Assembly (NCBI RefSeq): GCF_051401765.1
Contig: NW_027480481.1
Location: forward strand, 682,001 to 746,000
From: Calliopsis andreniformis
Lineage: Eukaryota; Arthropoda; Insecta; Hymenoptera; Andrenidae
Length of the DNA: 64,000 bases
Reading direction: 5' to 3'
Both the position numbers and the translations under genes were made by a program. Positions 41,907-54,399 of the stretch are shown one piece after another. The notes under the pieces are model-generated. The model made no database searches, was not told the DNA's origin, and saw only the letters and a program-made list of their open reading frames with translations. The stretch's first letter is position 1, and each line of letters begins with the position of its first letter.

Positions 41907-44900
41907 CCTCAATCCTCAATACTCAATCCTCAACCTTCAATCCTCAATACTCAATCTTCAATCCTCAATCCTCGATCCTCAATCCTCAATCCTCAATCCT
42001 CAATCCTCAATCCTCAATCCTCAATCCTCAATCCACAATCCTCAACCTTCAATACTCAATAATCAATCTCCAATCCTAGATCCTCAATCCTCAATCCTGA
42101 ATCCTCAATCGTCAATCCTCATTCTTCAATCCTCAATACCTAATCCTCAATCTTCAATCCTCAAACATCAATCCTCAATTCTCAATCCTCAATCGTCAGT
42201 CCTCAGCCGTCAAACCTCAATCCCCGACCCTTAGCACTCATCCTCAATCCTCAGTCCTCAATCCTCAATCCCCAAACCTAAATCCTCTACCGTCAGTCCT
42301 CGTCCTCAATCCTCAAACGTCAATCCTCAATCCTCAATATTTAATCATCAATACTCAATCTTCTATCCTCAATCCTCAATCGTCAATCCTCAATCCTCAA
42401 TCCTCAATCCTCAATATTCAATCATCAATACTCAACCTTCAATCCTCAATCTTCAATCCTCAATACTCAATCTTCAATCCTCAATCCTCAATCCTCAATC
42501 CTCAATCCTCAATCCTCAATCCTCAGGCATCAATACTCAATCTACAATATTCAATCCTCAATCCTTAATACTCAATCCACAATCCTCAACCTACAATACT
42601 CAATACTGAATCTTCAATCCTCAATCCTCAAACCTCAATCCTCAATCCTCAATCCTCAATCCTCAATATTCAATCCTCAATACTCAATCTTCAATCATCA
42701 ATCCTCAGTCCTCAATTCTCAGTCGTCAATCCTCAGTCATCAATCCTCAATCTTCAATACTCAATCGTCAATCCTTAGTCCTCAATCCTCAATCCTCAAT
42801 CCTCGTTCCTCAAACCTCAATCCTCAACTCTCAGTCTTCATCCTCAATCCTCAATTCTCAATCCTCAGTCCTCAATCCCCAATCCTCAATCATCAATCCT
42901 CAATCCTCAATCCTCAATCCTCATTCCTCAATCCTCAATCCTCAATCCTCAATCTTCAATCCTCAATACTCAATCTGCAATCCTCAATCCTCAATCCTCA
43001 ATCCTCAATCCTCAATTCTCAATCCTCAATTCTGAATCCTCAATCTTCAATCCTCAATCCTCAGTCCTCAATACTCAATCCTCAATCTTCAATCCTCAAC
43101 ACTAACCTTCAATCCTCAATCCTCAATCCTTAATCCTCAATCCGCAATCCTCATTCTTCAATCCTCAATCCACAATCCTCAACCTTCAATACTCAATACT
43201 CAATCTTCAATCCTCAATCCTCAATCCTCAATCCTCAATCCTCAATCCTCAATCCTCAATATTTAATCCTCAATACTCAATCTTCAATCATCAATCCTCA
43301 ATCCTCAATTCTCAGTCGTCAATCCTCAGTCATCAATCCTCAATCTTCAATACTCAATCGTCAATTCTCAATCCTCAATCCTCAATCCTCATTCCTCAAA
43401 CCTCAATCCTCAACCCTCAGTCCTCATCCTCAATTCTCAGTCCTCATTCTTCAATCCTCAATGCCCAATCCTCAATCTTCAATACTCAATCCTCAATTCT
43501 CAATTCTCAACCCTCAATCCTTAATCCTCAGACCTCAAACATCAATATTCAACCCTCAGTCCTCGTCCTCAATCCACAACCCTCAATTCTCCGTCCTCAA
43601 TATTCAATCATCAATATTCAATCTTCAATCCTCAATCCTCAATTCTCAATCCTCAATTCTGAATCCTCAATCTTCAATCCTCAATCCTCAATCCTCAATA
43701 CTCAATCCTCAACCTTCAATCCTCAATACTCAATCTTCAATCCTCAATCCTCGATCCTCAATCCTCAATCCTCAATCCTCAATCCTCAATCCTCAATCCT
43801 CAATCCTCAATCCACAATCCTCAACCTTCAATACTCAATAATCAATCTCCAATCCTAGATCCTCAATCCTCAATCCTGAATCCTCAATCGTCAATCCTCA
43901 TTCTTCAATCCTCAATACCTAATCCTCAATCTTCAATCCTCAAACATCAATCCTCAATTCTCAATACTCAATCGTCAGTCCTCAGCCGTCAAACCTCAAT
44001 CCCCGACCCTTAGCACTCATCCTCAATCCTCAGTCCTCAATCCTCAATCCCCAAACCTAAATCCTCTACCGTCAGTCCTCGTCCTCAATCCTCAAACCTC
44101 AATCCTCAATCCTCAATATTTAATCATCAATACTCAATCTTCTATCCTCAATCCTCAATCGTCAATCCTCAATCCTCAATCCTCAATCCTCAATATTCAA
44201 TCATCAATACTCAACCTTCAATCCTCAATCTTCAATCCTCAATACTCAATCTTCAATCCTCAATCCTCAATCCTCAATCCTCAATCCTCAATCCTCAATC
44301 CTCAGGCATCAATACTCAATCTACAATATTCAATCCTCAATCCTTAATACTCAATCCACAATCCTCAACCTACAATACTCAATACTGAATCTTCAATCCT
44401 CAATCCTCAAACCTCAATCCTCAATCCTCAATCCTCAATCCTCAATATTCAATCCTCAATACTCAATCTTCAATCATCAATCCTCAGTCCTCAATTCTCA
44501 GTCGTCAATCCTCAGTCATCAATCCTCAATCTTCAATACTCAATCGTCAATCCTTAGTCCTCAATCCTCAATCCTCAATCCTCGTTCCTCAAACCTCAAT
44601 CCTCAACTCTCAGTCTTCATCCTCAATCCTCAATTCTCAATCCTCAGTCCTCAATCCCCAATCCTCAATCATCAATCCTCAATCCTCAATCCTCAATCCT
44701 CATTCCTCAATCCTCAATCCTCAATCCTCAATCTTCAATCCTCAATACTCAATCTGCAATCCTCAATCCTCAATCCTCAATCCTCAATCCTCAATTCTCA
44801 ATCCTCAATTCTGAATCCTCAATCTTCAATCCTCAATCCTCAGTCCTCAATACTCAATCCTCAATCTTCAATCCTCAACACTAACCTTCAATCCTCAATC

Positions 44901-45465
44901 CTCAATCCTTAATCCTCAATCCGCAATCCTCATTCTTCAATCCTCAATCCACAATCCTCAACCTTCAATACTCAATACTCAATCTTCAATCCTCAATCCT
45001 CAATCCTCAATCCTCAATCCTCAATCCTCAATCCTCAATATTTAATCCTCAATACTCAATCTTCAATCATCAATCCTCAATCCTCAATTCTCAGTCGTCA
45101 ATCCTCAGTCATCAATCCTCAATCTTCAATACTCAATCGTCAATTCTCAATCCTCAATCCTCAATCCTCATTCCTCAAACCTCAATCCTCAACCCTCAGT
45201 CCTCATCCTCAATTCTCAGTCCTCATTCTTCAATCCTCAATGCCCAATCCTCAATCTTCAATACTCAATCCTCAATTCTCAATTCTCAACCCTCAATCCT
45301 TAATCCTCAGACCTCAAACATCAATATTCAACCCTCAGTCCTCGTCCTCAATCCACAACCCTCAATTCTCCGTCCTCAATATTCAATCATCAATATTCAA
45401 TCTTCAATCCTCAATCCTCAATTCTCAATCCTCAATTCTGAATCCTCAATCTTCAATCCTCAATC
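41907..45465. repeat. 1,779-bp tandem duplication
   Basis: The copies are about 41,907-43,685 and 43,686-45,465. The rare string CACTAACC lies at 43,100 and 44,879, M2 at 42,206 and 43,985, and CTCCGTCC at 43,589 and 45,368; all three differences are 1,779 bp. Differences are few: AATTCTCAATCC against AATTCTCAATAC near 43,967, CAAACGTC against CAAACCTC near 44,097, and TATTCAATCC regions otherwise equal. Both copies have the same 8-unit perfect run (41,979-42,034 and 43,758-43,813). Confidence 0.88.
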
Positions 45466-48400
45466 CTCAGTCCTCAATACTCAATCCTCAATCTTCAATC
45501 CTCAATAACCACTCCTCAATCTTCAATCCTCAATCCTCAATCCTCAATCCTAATTCCTCAATCCTCATTCTTCAATCACCAATACCCAATCCTCAATTTC
45601 AATCCTCAATCCTCAATCCTCAATTCTCAATCCTCAATCCTCAATCCTCATTCCTCAAACCTCAATCCTCAACCCTCAGTCCTCATCCTCAATTCTCAAT
45701 TCTCAATCCTCAATCCTCAATCCTCAATCTTCAATCCTCAATAATCAATATCCGATCCTAGATCCTCAATCCCCAATCTTCAATCGTTAATGCTCAATCT
45801 TCAATCCTCAATCCCCAGTCATCAATCTTCAATCCTCAATGCTCAATCCTCAATCCTCAATCCTCAGTCCTTAATCCCCAATCCTCAATCCTCAAACCTC
45901 AATCCTCAACCGTCAGTCCTCGTCCTCAATCCTCAAACCTCAATCCTCAATCCTCAATCCTCATTCTTCAATCCTAAATACCCAATCCTCAATCTTCAAT
46001 CCTCAATCCTCAATCCTCAATTCTCAATCCTCAATCCTTAATCCTCAGACCTCAAACATCAATATTAAACCCTCTGTCCTCGTCCTCAATCCACAAGCCA
46101 CAATCCTCAGTCCTCAATATTCAATCATCAATATTCAATCTTCAATCCTCAATCCTCAATCCTCATTCCTCAATCCTCAATCTTCAACCCTGAATCCTCA
46201 ATCCTCAATACTCAATCCTCAATCTTCAATCCTCAATACTCAATCTTCAATCCTCAATCCTCAATGCTCAATCCTCAATACTCAATCTTCAATCCTCAAC
46301 ACTCAATCTTCAATCCTCAATCCTCAATCCTCAATCCTAAATCCTCATTCTTCAATCCTCAATACCCAATCCTCAATCTTCAATCCTCAACCCTCAATCC
46401 TCAATCCTAATTCCTCAATCCTCATTCTTCAATCCTCAATACCCAATCCTCAATTTCAATCCTCAATCCTCAATCCTCATTTCTCAATCCTCAATCCTTA
46501 ACCCTCAGTCCTCATCCTCCATCCTCAGTACTCAATCCTCTATCCTCAATCTTCAATCCTCAATACACAATCTTCAATCCTCATTCCTCAATCCTCAATC
46601 CTCAATCCTCAATATTCAATCCTCAATACTCAATCTTCAATCATCATCCTCAATCCTCAATTCTCAGTCGTCAATCCTCAGTCATCAATCCTCAATATTC
46701 AATACTCAATCGTCAATCCTTAGTCCTCAATCTTCAATCCTCAATCCTCGTTCCTCAAACCACAATCCTCAACCCTCAGTCTTCATCCTCAATCCTCAAA
46801 CCTCATTCCTCAATCCTCAATCCTCAATCCTCAATCTTCAATCCTCAATACTCAATCTGCAATCCTCAATCCTCAATCCTCAATCCTCAATCCTCAATTC
46901 TCAATCCTCAATTCTGAATCCTCAATCTTCAATCCTCAATCCTCAGTCCTCAATACTCAATCCTCAATCTTCAATCCTCAACACTAACCTTCAATCCTCA
47001 ATCCTCAATCCTCAATCTTCAATACTCAATCCTCAATTCTCAATTCTCAACCCTCAATCCTTAATCCTCAGACCTCAAACATCAATATTCAACCCTCAGT
47101 CCTCGTCCTCAATCCACAACCCTCAATTCTCCGTCCTCAATATTCAATCATCAATATTCAATCTTCAATCCTCAATCCTCAATTCTCAATCCTCAATTCT
47201 GAATCCTCAATCTTCAATCCTCAATCCTCAGTCCTCAATACTCAATCCTCAATCTTCAATCCTCAATAACCACTCCTCAATCTTCAATCCTCAATCCTCA
47301 ATCCTCAATCCTAATTCCTCAATCCTCATTCTTCAATCACCAATACCCAATCCTCAATTTCAATCCTCAATCCTCAATCCTCAATTCTCAATCCTCAATC
47401 CTCAATCCTCATTCCTCAAACCTCAATCCTCAACCCTCAGTCCTCATCCTCAATTCTCAATTCTCAATCCTCAATCCTCAATCCTCAATCTTCAATCCTC
47501 AATAATCAATATCCGATCCTAGATCCTCAATCCCCAATCTTCAATCGTTAATGCTCAATCTTCAATCCTCAATCCCCAGTCATCAATCTTCAATCCTCAA
47601 TGCTCAATCCTCAATCCTCAATCCTCAGTCCTCAATACCCAATCCTCAATCCTCAAACCTCAATCCTCAACCGTCAGTCCTCGTCCTCAATCCTCAAACC
47701 TCAATCCTCAATCCTCAATCCTCATTCTTCAATCCTAAATACCCAATCCTCAATCTTCAATCCTCAATCCTCAATCCTCAATTCTCAATCCTCAATCCTT
47801 AATCCTCAGACCTCAAACATCAATATTAAACCCTCTGTCCTCGTCCTCAATCCACAAGCCACAATCCTCAGTCCTCAATATTCAATCATCAATATTCAAT
47901 CTTCAATCCTCAATCCTCAATCCTCATTCCTCAATCCTCAATCTTCAACCCTGAATCCTCAATCCTCAATACTCAATCCTCAATCTTCAATCCTCAATAC
48001 TCAATCTTCAATCCTCAATCCTCAATGCTCAATCCTCAATACTCAATCTTCAATCCTCAACACTCAATCTTCAATCCTCAATCCTCAATCCTCAATCCTA
48101 AATCCTCATTCTTCAATCCTCAATACCCAATCCTCAATCTTCAATCCTCAACCCTCAATCCTCAATCCTAATTCCTCAATCCTCATTCTTCAATCCTCAA
48201 TACCCAATCCTCAATTTCAATCCTCAATCCTCAATCCTCATTTCTCAATCCTCAATCCTTAACCCTCAGTCCTCATCCTCCATCCTCAGTACTCAATCCT
48301 CTATCCTCAATCTTCAATCCTCAATACACAATCTTCAATCCTCATTCCTCAATCCTCAATCCTCAATCCTCAATATTCAATCCTCAATACTCAATCTTCA

Positions 48401-50125
48401 ATCATCATCCTCAATCCTCAATTCTCAGTCGTCAATCCTCAGTCATCAATCCTCAATATTCAATACTCAATCGTCAATCCTTAGTCCTCAATCTTCAATC
48501 CTCAATCCTCGTTCCTCAAACCACAATCCTCAACCCTCAGTCTTCATCCTCAATCCTCAAACCTCATTCCTCAATCCTCAATCCTCAATCCTCAATCTTC
48601 AATCCTCAATACTCAATCTGCAATCCTCAATCCTCAATCCTCAATCCTCAATCCTCAATTCTCAATCCTCAATTCTGAATCCTCAATCTTCAATCCTCAA
48701 TCCTCAGTCCTCAATACTCAATCCTCAATCTTCAATCCTCAACACTAACCTTCAATCCTCAATCCTCAATCCTCAATCTTCAATACTCAATCCTCAATTC
48801 TCAATTCTCAACCCTCAATCCTTAATCCTCAGACCTCAAACATCAATATTCAACCCTCAGTCCTCGTCCTCAATCCACAACCCTCAATTCTCCGTCCTCA
48901 ATATTCAATCATCAATATTCAATCTTCAATCCTCAATCCTCAATTCTCAATCCTCAATTCTGAATCCTCAATCTTCAATCCTCAATCCTCAGTCCTCAAT
49001 ACTCAATCCTCAATCTTCAATCCTCAATAACCACTCCTCAATCTTCAATCCTCAATCCTCAATCCTCAATCCTAATTCCTCAATCCTCATTCTTCAATCA
49101 CCAATACCCAATCCTCAATTTCAATCCTCAATCCTCAATCCTCAATTCTCAATCCTCAATCCTCAATCCTCATTCCTCAAACCTCAATCCTCAACCCTCA
49201 GTCCTCATCCTCAATTCTCAATTCTCAATCCTCAATCCTCAATCCTCAATCTTCAATCCTCAATAATCAATATCCGATCCTAGATCCTCAATCCCCAATC
49301 TTCAATCGTTAATGCTCAATCCTCAATCCTCAATCCTCAATTCTCAATCCTCAATCCTTAATCCTCAGACCTCAAACATCAATATTAAACCCTCTGTCCT
49401 CGTCCTCAATCCACAAGCCACAATCCTCAGTCCTCAATATTCAATCATCAATATTCAATCTTCAATCCTCAATCCTCAATCCTCATTCCTCAATCCTCAA
49501 TCTTCAACCCTGAATCCTCAATCCTCAATACTCAATCCTCAATCTTCAATCCTCAATACTCAATCTTCAATCCTCAATCCTCAATGCTCAATCCTCAATA
49601 CTCAATCTTCAATCCTCAACACTCAATCTTCAATCCTCAATCCTCAATCCTCAATCCTAAATCCTCATTCTTCAATCCTCAATACCCAATCCTCAATCTT
49701 CAATCCTCAACCCTCAATCCTCAATCCTAATTCCTCAATCCTCATTCTTCAATCCTCAATACCCAATCCTCAATTTCAATCCTCAATCCTCAATCCTCAT
49801 TTCTCAATCCTCAATCCTTAACCCTCAGTCCTCATCCTCCATCCTCAGTACTCAATCCTCTATCCTCAATCTTCAATCCTCAATACACAATCTTCAATCC
49901 TCATTCCTCAATCCTCAATCCTCAATCCTCAATATTCAATCCTCAATACTCAATCTTCAATCATCATCCTCAATCCTCAATTCTCAGTCGTCAATCCTCA
50001 GTCATCAATCCTCAATATTCAATACTCAATCGTCAATCCTTAGTCCTCAATCTTCAATCCTCAATCCTCGTTCCTCAAACCACAATCCTCAACCCTCAGT
50101 CTTCATCCTCAATCCTCAAACCTCA
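45245..50125. repeat. 1,761-bp tandem triplication with a 202-bp deletion in the third copy
   Basis: Copies run about 45,245-47,005, 47,006-48,766 and 48,767-50,125. The period is 1,761 bp at CACCAATACCC (45577, 47338, 49099), CTCCGTCC (45368, 47129, 48890) and M1 (45749, 47510, 49271). Right after AATCGTTAATGCTC in copy 3 (about 49,318) the spacing falls to 1,559 bp: copy 3 lacks 202 bp that hold the CCCCAGTCATC and CCGTCAGTCCTCG parts. Copy 3 ends near 50,125, where its sequence turns to TATTCAATCATC. Small differences exist between copies 1 and 2 (CCTTAATCCCC against CCTCAATACCC near 45,871 and 47,632). Confidence 0.88.
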
Positions 50126-52479
50126 ATCCTCAATCCTCAATATTCAATCATCAATACTCAATCTTCAATCCTCAATCCTCAAACATCAATCCTCAATCCT
50201 CATTCTTCATTCCTAAATACCCAATCCTCAATCTTCAATCCTCAATCCTCAATCCTCAATTCTCAATCCTCAATCGTTGATCCTCAGACCTCAAACATCA
50301 ATATTCAACCCTCAGTCCTCGTCCTCAATCCACAACACTCAATCCTCAGTCCTCAATATTCAATCATCGATATTCAATCTTCAATCCTCAATCCTCAATC
50401 CTCAATCCTCAATCCTCAATCCTCAATCTTCAACCCTGAATCCTCAATCCTCAATACTCAATCCTCAATCTTCAATCCTCAATCCTCAATCCTCAATCCT
50501 AATTCCTCAATCCTCATTCTTCAATCCTCAATACCCAATCCTCAATATAAATCCTCAATCCTCAATCCTCATTTCTCAATCCTCAATCCTCAACCCTCAG
50601 CCCTCATCCTCCATCCTCAATCCTCAATCCTCAATCCTCAATCCTCATTCCCCAACCCTCAGTCCTCATTCCTCAAACCTCAATCCTCAACCCTCAGTCC
50701 TCATACTCAATTCTTAATTCTCAATCCTCAATACTCAATCCTCAATCTTCAATCCTCAATAATCAATCTCCAATCTTCAATACTCAATCCTCGATCCTCA
50801 ATCCTCAGGCATCAATACTCAATCTTCAATACTCAATCCTCAACCCTCAATCCTCAATCCTCAATCCACAATCTTCAACCTTCAATACTCAATAATCAAT
50901 CTCCAATCCTAGATCCTCAATCCACAATCCTCAATCCTCAATCCTCAATCCTCATTCTTCAATCCTCAATACCTAATCCTCAATCTTCAATCCTCAAACA
51001 TCAATCCTGAATTCTCAATCCTCAGTCGTCAGTCCTCAGCCGTCAAACCTCAATCCCCGACCCTTAGCACTCATCCTCAATCCTCAGTCCTCAATCCTCA
51101 ATCCCCAAACCTAAATCCTCTACCGTCAGTCCTCGTCCTCAATCCTCAAACCTCAATCCTCAATCCTCAATATTCAATCCACAATCCTCAACCTTCAATA
51201 CTCAATAATCAATCTCCAATCCTAGATCCTCAATCCTCAATCCTCAACCCTGAATCCTCAATATTCAATCGTCAATACTCAATCTTCAATCCTCAATCTT
51301 CAATCCTCAATACTCAATCTTCAATCCTCAATCCTCAATCCTCAATCCTCAATCCTCAATCCTCAGGCATCAATACTCAATCTACAATATTCAATCCTCC
51401 ATCCTCAATCCTCAATCCTCAATCCTCAATCTTCAATCCTCAATTCTCAATCTTCAATCCTCGATCCTCAATCACCAATCCTCAATCCTCAATCCTCAGG
51501 CATCAATACTCAATCTTCAATGCTCAATCCTCTATCCTCAATCCTCAATCCTCAATCCTCAACCCTTAGCCCTCATCCTCAATTCTCTATTCTCAATCCT
51601 CAATCATCAATCCTCAATCTTCAATCCTCAATCCTCAATCCTCAATCCTCAGTACGCAATCCTCAATCCTCAACCTTCAATCCTCAATACTCAATCTTCA
51701 ATCCTCAATCCTCAATCCTCAATCCTCAGTACTCAATCCTCAATCCTCAACCTTCAATCCTCAATACTCAATCTTCAATCCTCAATACTCAGTCCTCAAT
51801 CCTCAATACTCAATCTTCAATCCTCAATCCTGAATACTCAATCTTCAATCCTCAATACTCAATCTGCAATCCTCAATCCTCAAACCTCAATCCTCAATTC
51901 TCATTCTTCAATCCTCAATGCCCAATCCTCAATCTTCAATCCTCAATCCTCAATTCTCAATTCTCAACCTTCAATCCTTAATCCTCAGACCTCAAACATC
52001 AATATTCAACCCTCAGTCCTCGTCCTCAATCCACAACCCTCAATCCTCAGTCCTCAATATTCAGTCATCAATATTCAATATTCAATCCTCAATCCTCAAT
52101 CCTCAATCCTCAATTCTGAACCCTCAATCTTCAATCCTCAATCCTCAATCCTCAATACCCAATCCTCAATCTTCAATCCTCAATACCCACTCCTCAATCT
52201 TCAATCATCAATCCTCAATCCTCAATCTTCAATCCTCAACACTCAATCTTCAATACTCAATCCTCAATCCTCAATCCTCAATCCTGATTCTTCAAACCTC
52301 AATACCCAATCCGCAATCCTCAATTCTGAACCCTCAATCTTCAGTCCTCAACACTCAATCCTCAATCCTCAATCTTCAATCGTCAATACTCATTCTTCAA
52401 TCCTCAATCCTCAACCCTCAACCCTCAATTTTCATTCCTCAATCCTCAATCCTCAATGCTCAATCCTCATTCTTCAATC

Positions 52480-52775
52480 CTCAATACCCAATCCTCAATA
52501 TTCAATCCTCAATCCTCAATCCTCAATTCTCAATCCTCAATCCTCAGTCCTCAGTCCCCAAACCTCAATCCTCAACCCTCAGCACTCACCGTCAATCCCC
52601 AATCCTCAATCCTCAATCCTCAATCTTCAATCCTCAATACTCAATCCTCAATCCTCAATCCTCTATCCTCAATCCTCAATCCTCAGTCCTCAATCCTCAA
52701 TCTTCAATCCTCAATACTCAATCCTCAAACTTCAACCCTCAATCCTCAATCCTCAATCCTCAGTCCTCAATCCTC
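52480..52775. repeat. Domain B block duplicated at about 61,265-61,550
   Basis: CAGCACTCACCGTC occurs at 52,580 and 61,359, and CAAACTTCAACCC at 52,727 and 61,505, offsets of 8,779 and 8,778 bp. A related string with CTCGTCGTC is at about 53,965. Confidence 0.7.
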
Positions 52776-52886
52776 ATTCGTCAGTCTTCAATCCTCACTA
52801 CTCAATCTTCGATCCTCAATCCTTAGTCCTCAAACTTCAATTCTGAATCCTCAATCCTGAATCCTCAATCTTCAGACCTCAGTCCT

Positions 52887-52899
52887 CAACAATCTGTTG
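52887..52899. repeat. Perfect small hairpin CAACA-ATC-TGTTG, copy 1
   Basis: Five base pairs close a 3-nt loop. It interrupts the heptamer pattern and lies 20 nt before the 24-nt core at 52,920. TGTTG on the + strand is exceptional in this G-poor array. Confidence 0.75.
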
Positions 52900-52919
52900 T
52901 CAATCCTCAATCCTCAATA

Positions 52920-52943
52920 GAATATCCTCAATTCAAAGTTTTC
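52920..52943. repeat. 24-nt core element, copy 1 (AAAGTTTTC type)
   Basis: The element starts GAATATCC, has CAATTC in the centre and ends AAAGTTTTC. It follows CAATCCTCAATA and precedes AATACTCAATCC. The perfect hairpin at 52,887-52,899 lies 20 nt upstream. The end is not heptamer-like. Confidence 0.75.
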
Positions 52944-53249
52944 AATACTCAATCCTCAATCCTCAATCCTCAACCCTCAACCCTCATTCTTCAAACCTCA
53001 ATACCCAATCCTCAATCTTCGGTCCTCAATCCTCAATCCCCAATTCTCAATCCTCAATCCTCAGTCCTCAGTCCTCAAACCTCAACCCTCAACCCTCAGC
53101 CCTCTTCGTCAATCCTCAATCCTCAATCCTCAATCCTTAACCTTCAATCCTCAATACTCAATCTTCAATCCTCAATCATCAATTCTCAACCCTCAATCCT
53201 CAATCTTCAATCCTCAATCCTCAATCCTCAATCTTCAATCCTCAATACT

Positions 53250-53720
53250 CAATCTGCAATCCTCAATCTTCAAACCTCAATCCTCAATCCTCATTCTTCA
53301 GTCCTCAATACCCAATCCTCAATCTTCAATCCTCAATCCTCAGTCCTCAATTCTCAATCCTCAATCCTTAACCCTCAGACCTCAAACATCAATAATCAAC
53401 CCTCAGTCCTCGTCCTCAATACACAAACCTCAATCCTCAGTCCTCAATATTCAATCATCAATATTCAATCTTCAATCCTCAATCCTCAATCCTCAATCAT
53501 CAATCCTCAATCTTCAATACTCAATACTCAATCCTCAATTCTCAATCCTCAATCCTCAATCCTCAATCTTCAATCCTTAATAATCAATTTTCAATCCTCA
53601 ATCCTCAATACTCAGTCATCAATCCTCAATCTTCAATACTCAATCCTCAATCCTCAATCCTCTATCCTCAATCCTCAACCCTCAGACCTCATTATCAGTT
53701 CTCAATTCTCAATCCTCAAT
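53250..53720. repeat. Domain B block duplicated at about 61,530-61,995
   Basis: CAATACACAAACC occurs at 53,418 and 61,693 (offset 8,275). Both copies run on through the diverged CTCAGACCTCAAACATC string and end with TTATCAGTTCTCAATTC (53,694 and 61,968). A small difference is ATCAATAATC here against ATCAATATTC there. Confidence 0.7.
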
Positions 53721-54399
53721 CGTCAATCTTCAGTCCTCAATACTCAATCCTCAATCCTCAATCTTCAATCGTCAATACTCATTCTTCAATCCTCAATCCT
53801 CAACCCTCAGCCCTCAATTTTCATTCCTCAATCCTCAATCCTCAATCTTCATTCTTCAATCCTCAATACCCAATCCTCAATCTTCAATCCTCAATCCTCA
53901 ATCCTCAATTCTCAATCCTCAATTCTCAGTCCTCAGTTCTCAAACCTCAATCCTCAACCCTCAGCACTCGTCGTCAATCCCCAATCCTCAATCCTCAATC
54001 CTCAATCTTCAATCCTCAATACTCAATCCTCAATCTTCAATCCACAATCCTCAATCCTCAATCCTCAGTCCTCAATCCCCAATCTTCAATCCTCAATACT
54101 CAATCCTCAATCTTCAGTCCTCTAGCCTCAATCCTCAATCCTCAGTCCTCAATCCTCATTCGTCAGTCTTCAATCCTCAATGCTCACTCTTCAATCCTCA
54201 ATCCTCAATCCACAAAACTCAATCCTCATTCTTCAATCCCCAATACCCAATCCTCAATCTTCAATCCTCAAACCTCAATCCTCAACCCTCAGGCCTCATC
54301 CTCAATCCTCAATCCTCAGTCTTCAATCCTCAATCCTCAATCCTCAATCCTCAATCCCCAATCCTCAATCCTCAATCCTCAATCTTCAATCCTCAATAC

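Larger units (their letters stand above)
954..49290 (+). repeat. M1 landmark, 20 dispersed copies of TATCCGATCCTAG
   Basis: The string TATCCGATCCTAG is followed in most copies by ATCCTCAATCCCCAATCTTC and then AATCGTTAAT (28,367 and 37,148 read AATACCC instead). Copies start at 954, 2751, 5128, 6689, 11226, 13204, 17915, 23940, 25989, 28367, 31098, 34159, 35769, 37148, 38186, 38946, 40548, 45749, 47510 and 49271. A diverged copy (CTCCGATCCTAAG) sits at 37,511. Spacing varies from 760 to 6,025 bp, so there is no fixed higher-order period; only the last two gaps are equal (1,761 bp). I read M1 as an old variant block that was copied repeatedly, not as a functional site. The span given here covers all copies; only the listed points are the element. 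Confidence 0.85.
8055..51140 (+). repeat. M2 landmark, 12 dispersed copies of the GCCGTC...TTAGCACTC block
   Basis: This block of about 110 bp is the least heptamer-like part of domain A. It reads GCCGTCAAACC, then CCCCGACCCTTAGCACTC, then AAACCTAAATCCTCTACCGT. GCCGTC starts at 8066, 9461, 15065, 18842, 21801, 27731, 30277, 32736, 42206, 43985 and 51039; the copy at 17113 reads GACGTC. Copies 8066 and 9461 share CCGTCTGTCC where the others have CCGTCAGTCC, which fits their being tandem twins. Copies 27731, 30277 and 32736 share CCCGAAACC where others have CCCCAAACC or CCCCAGACC, which marks another duplication family. The span covers all copies; only the listed points are the element. Confidence 0.85.
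1..52200. repeat. Domain A: satellite subfamily with M1 and M2 landmarks
   Basis: This part of the array is a mosaic of block duplications sharing two landmark strings. M1 is TATCCGATCCTAG and M2 is GCCGTC followed by CCCTTAGCACTC. Other frequent strings are CAGGCATCAATACTC, CAATTTCAATCC and CTCAGACCTCAAACATC. No gene is present. The domain ends at about 52.2 kb, judged from the loss of M1 (last copy 49,271) and M2 (last copy 51,039) and the appearance of strings shared with 53-64 kb. The edge is gradual: domain-A-type strings such as CTCAGACCTCAAACATC still occur at 53.4 kb and 61.6 kb. Confidence 0.75.

Noticed and set aside
3345..50125. Three of four tandem periods (1,395, 1,761, 1,779) divisible by three, as if a frame were kept
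   Set aside because: The fourth (746) is not, four cases are too few, and frame does not matter for a peptide that is equal in all frames.
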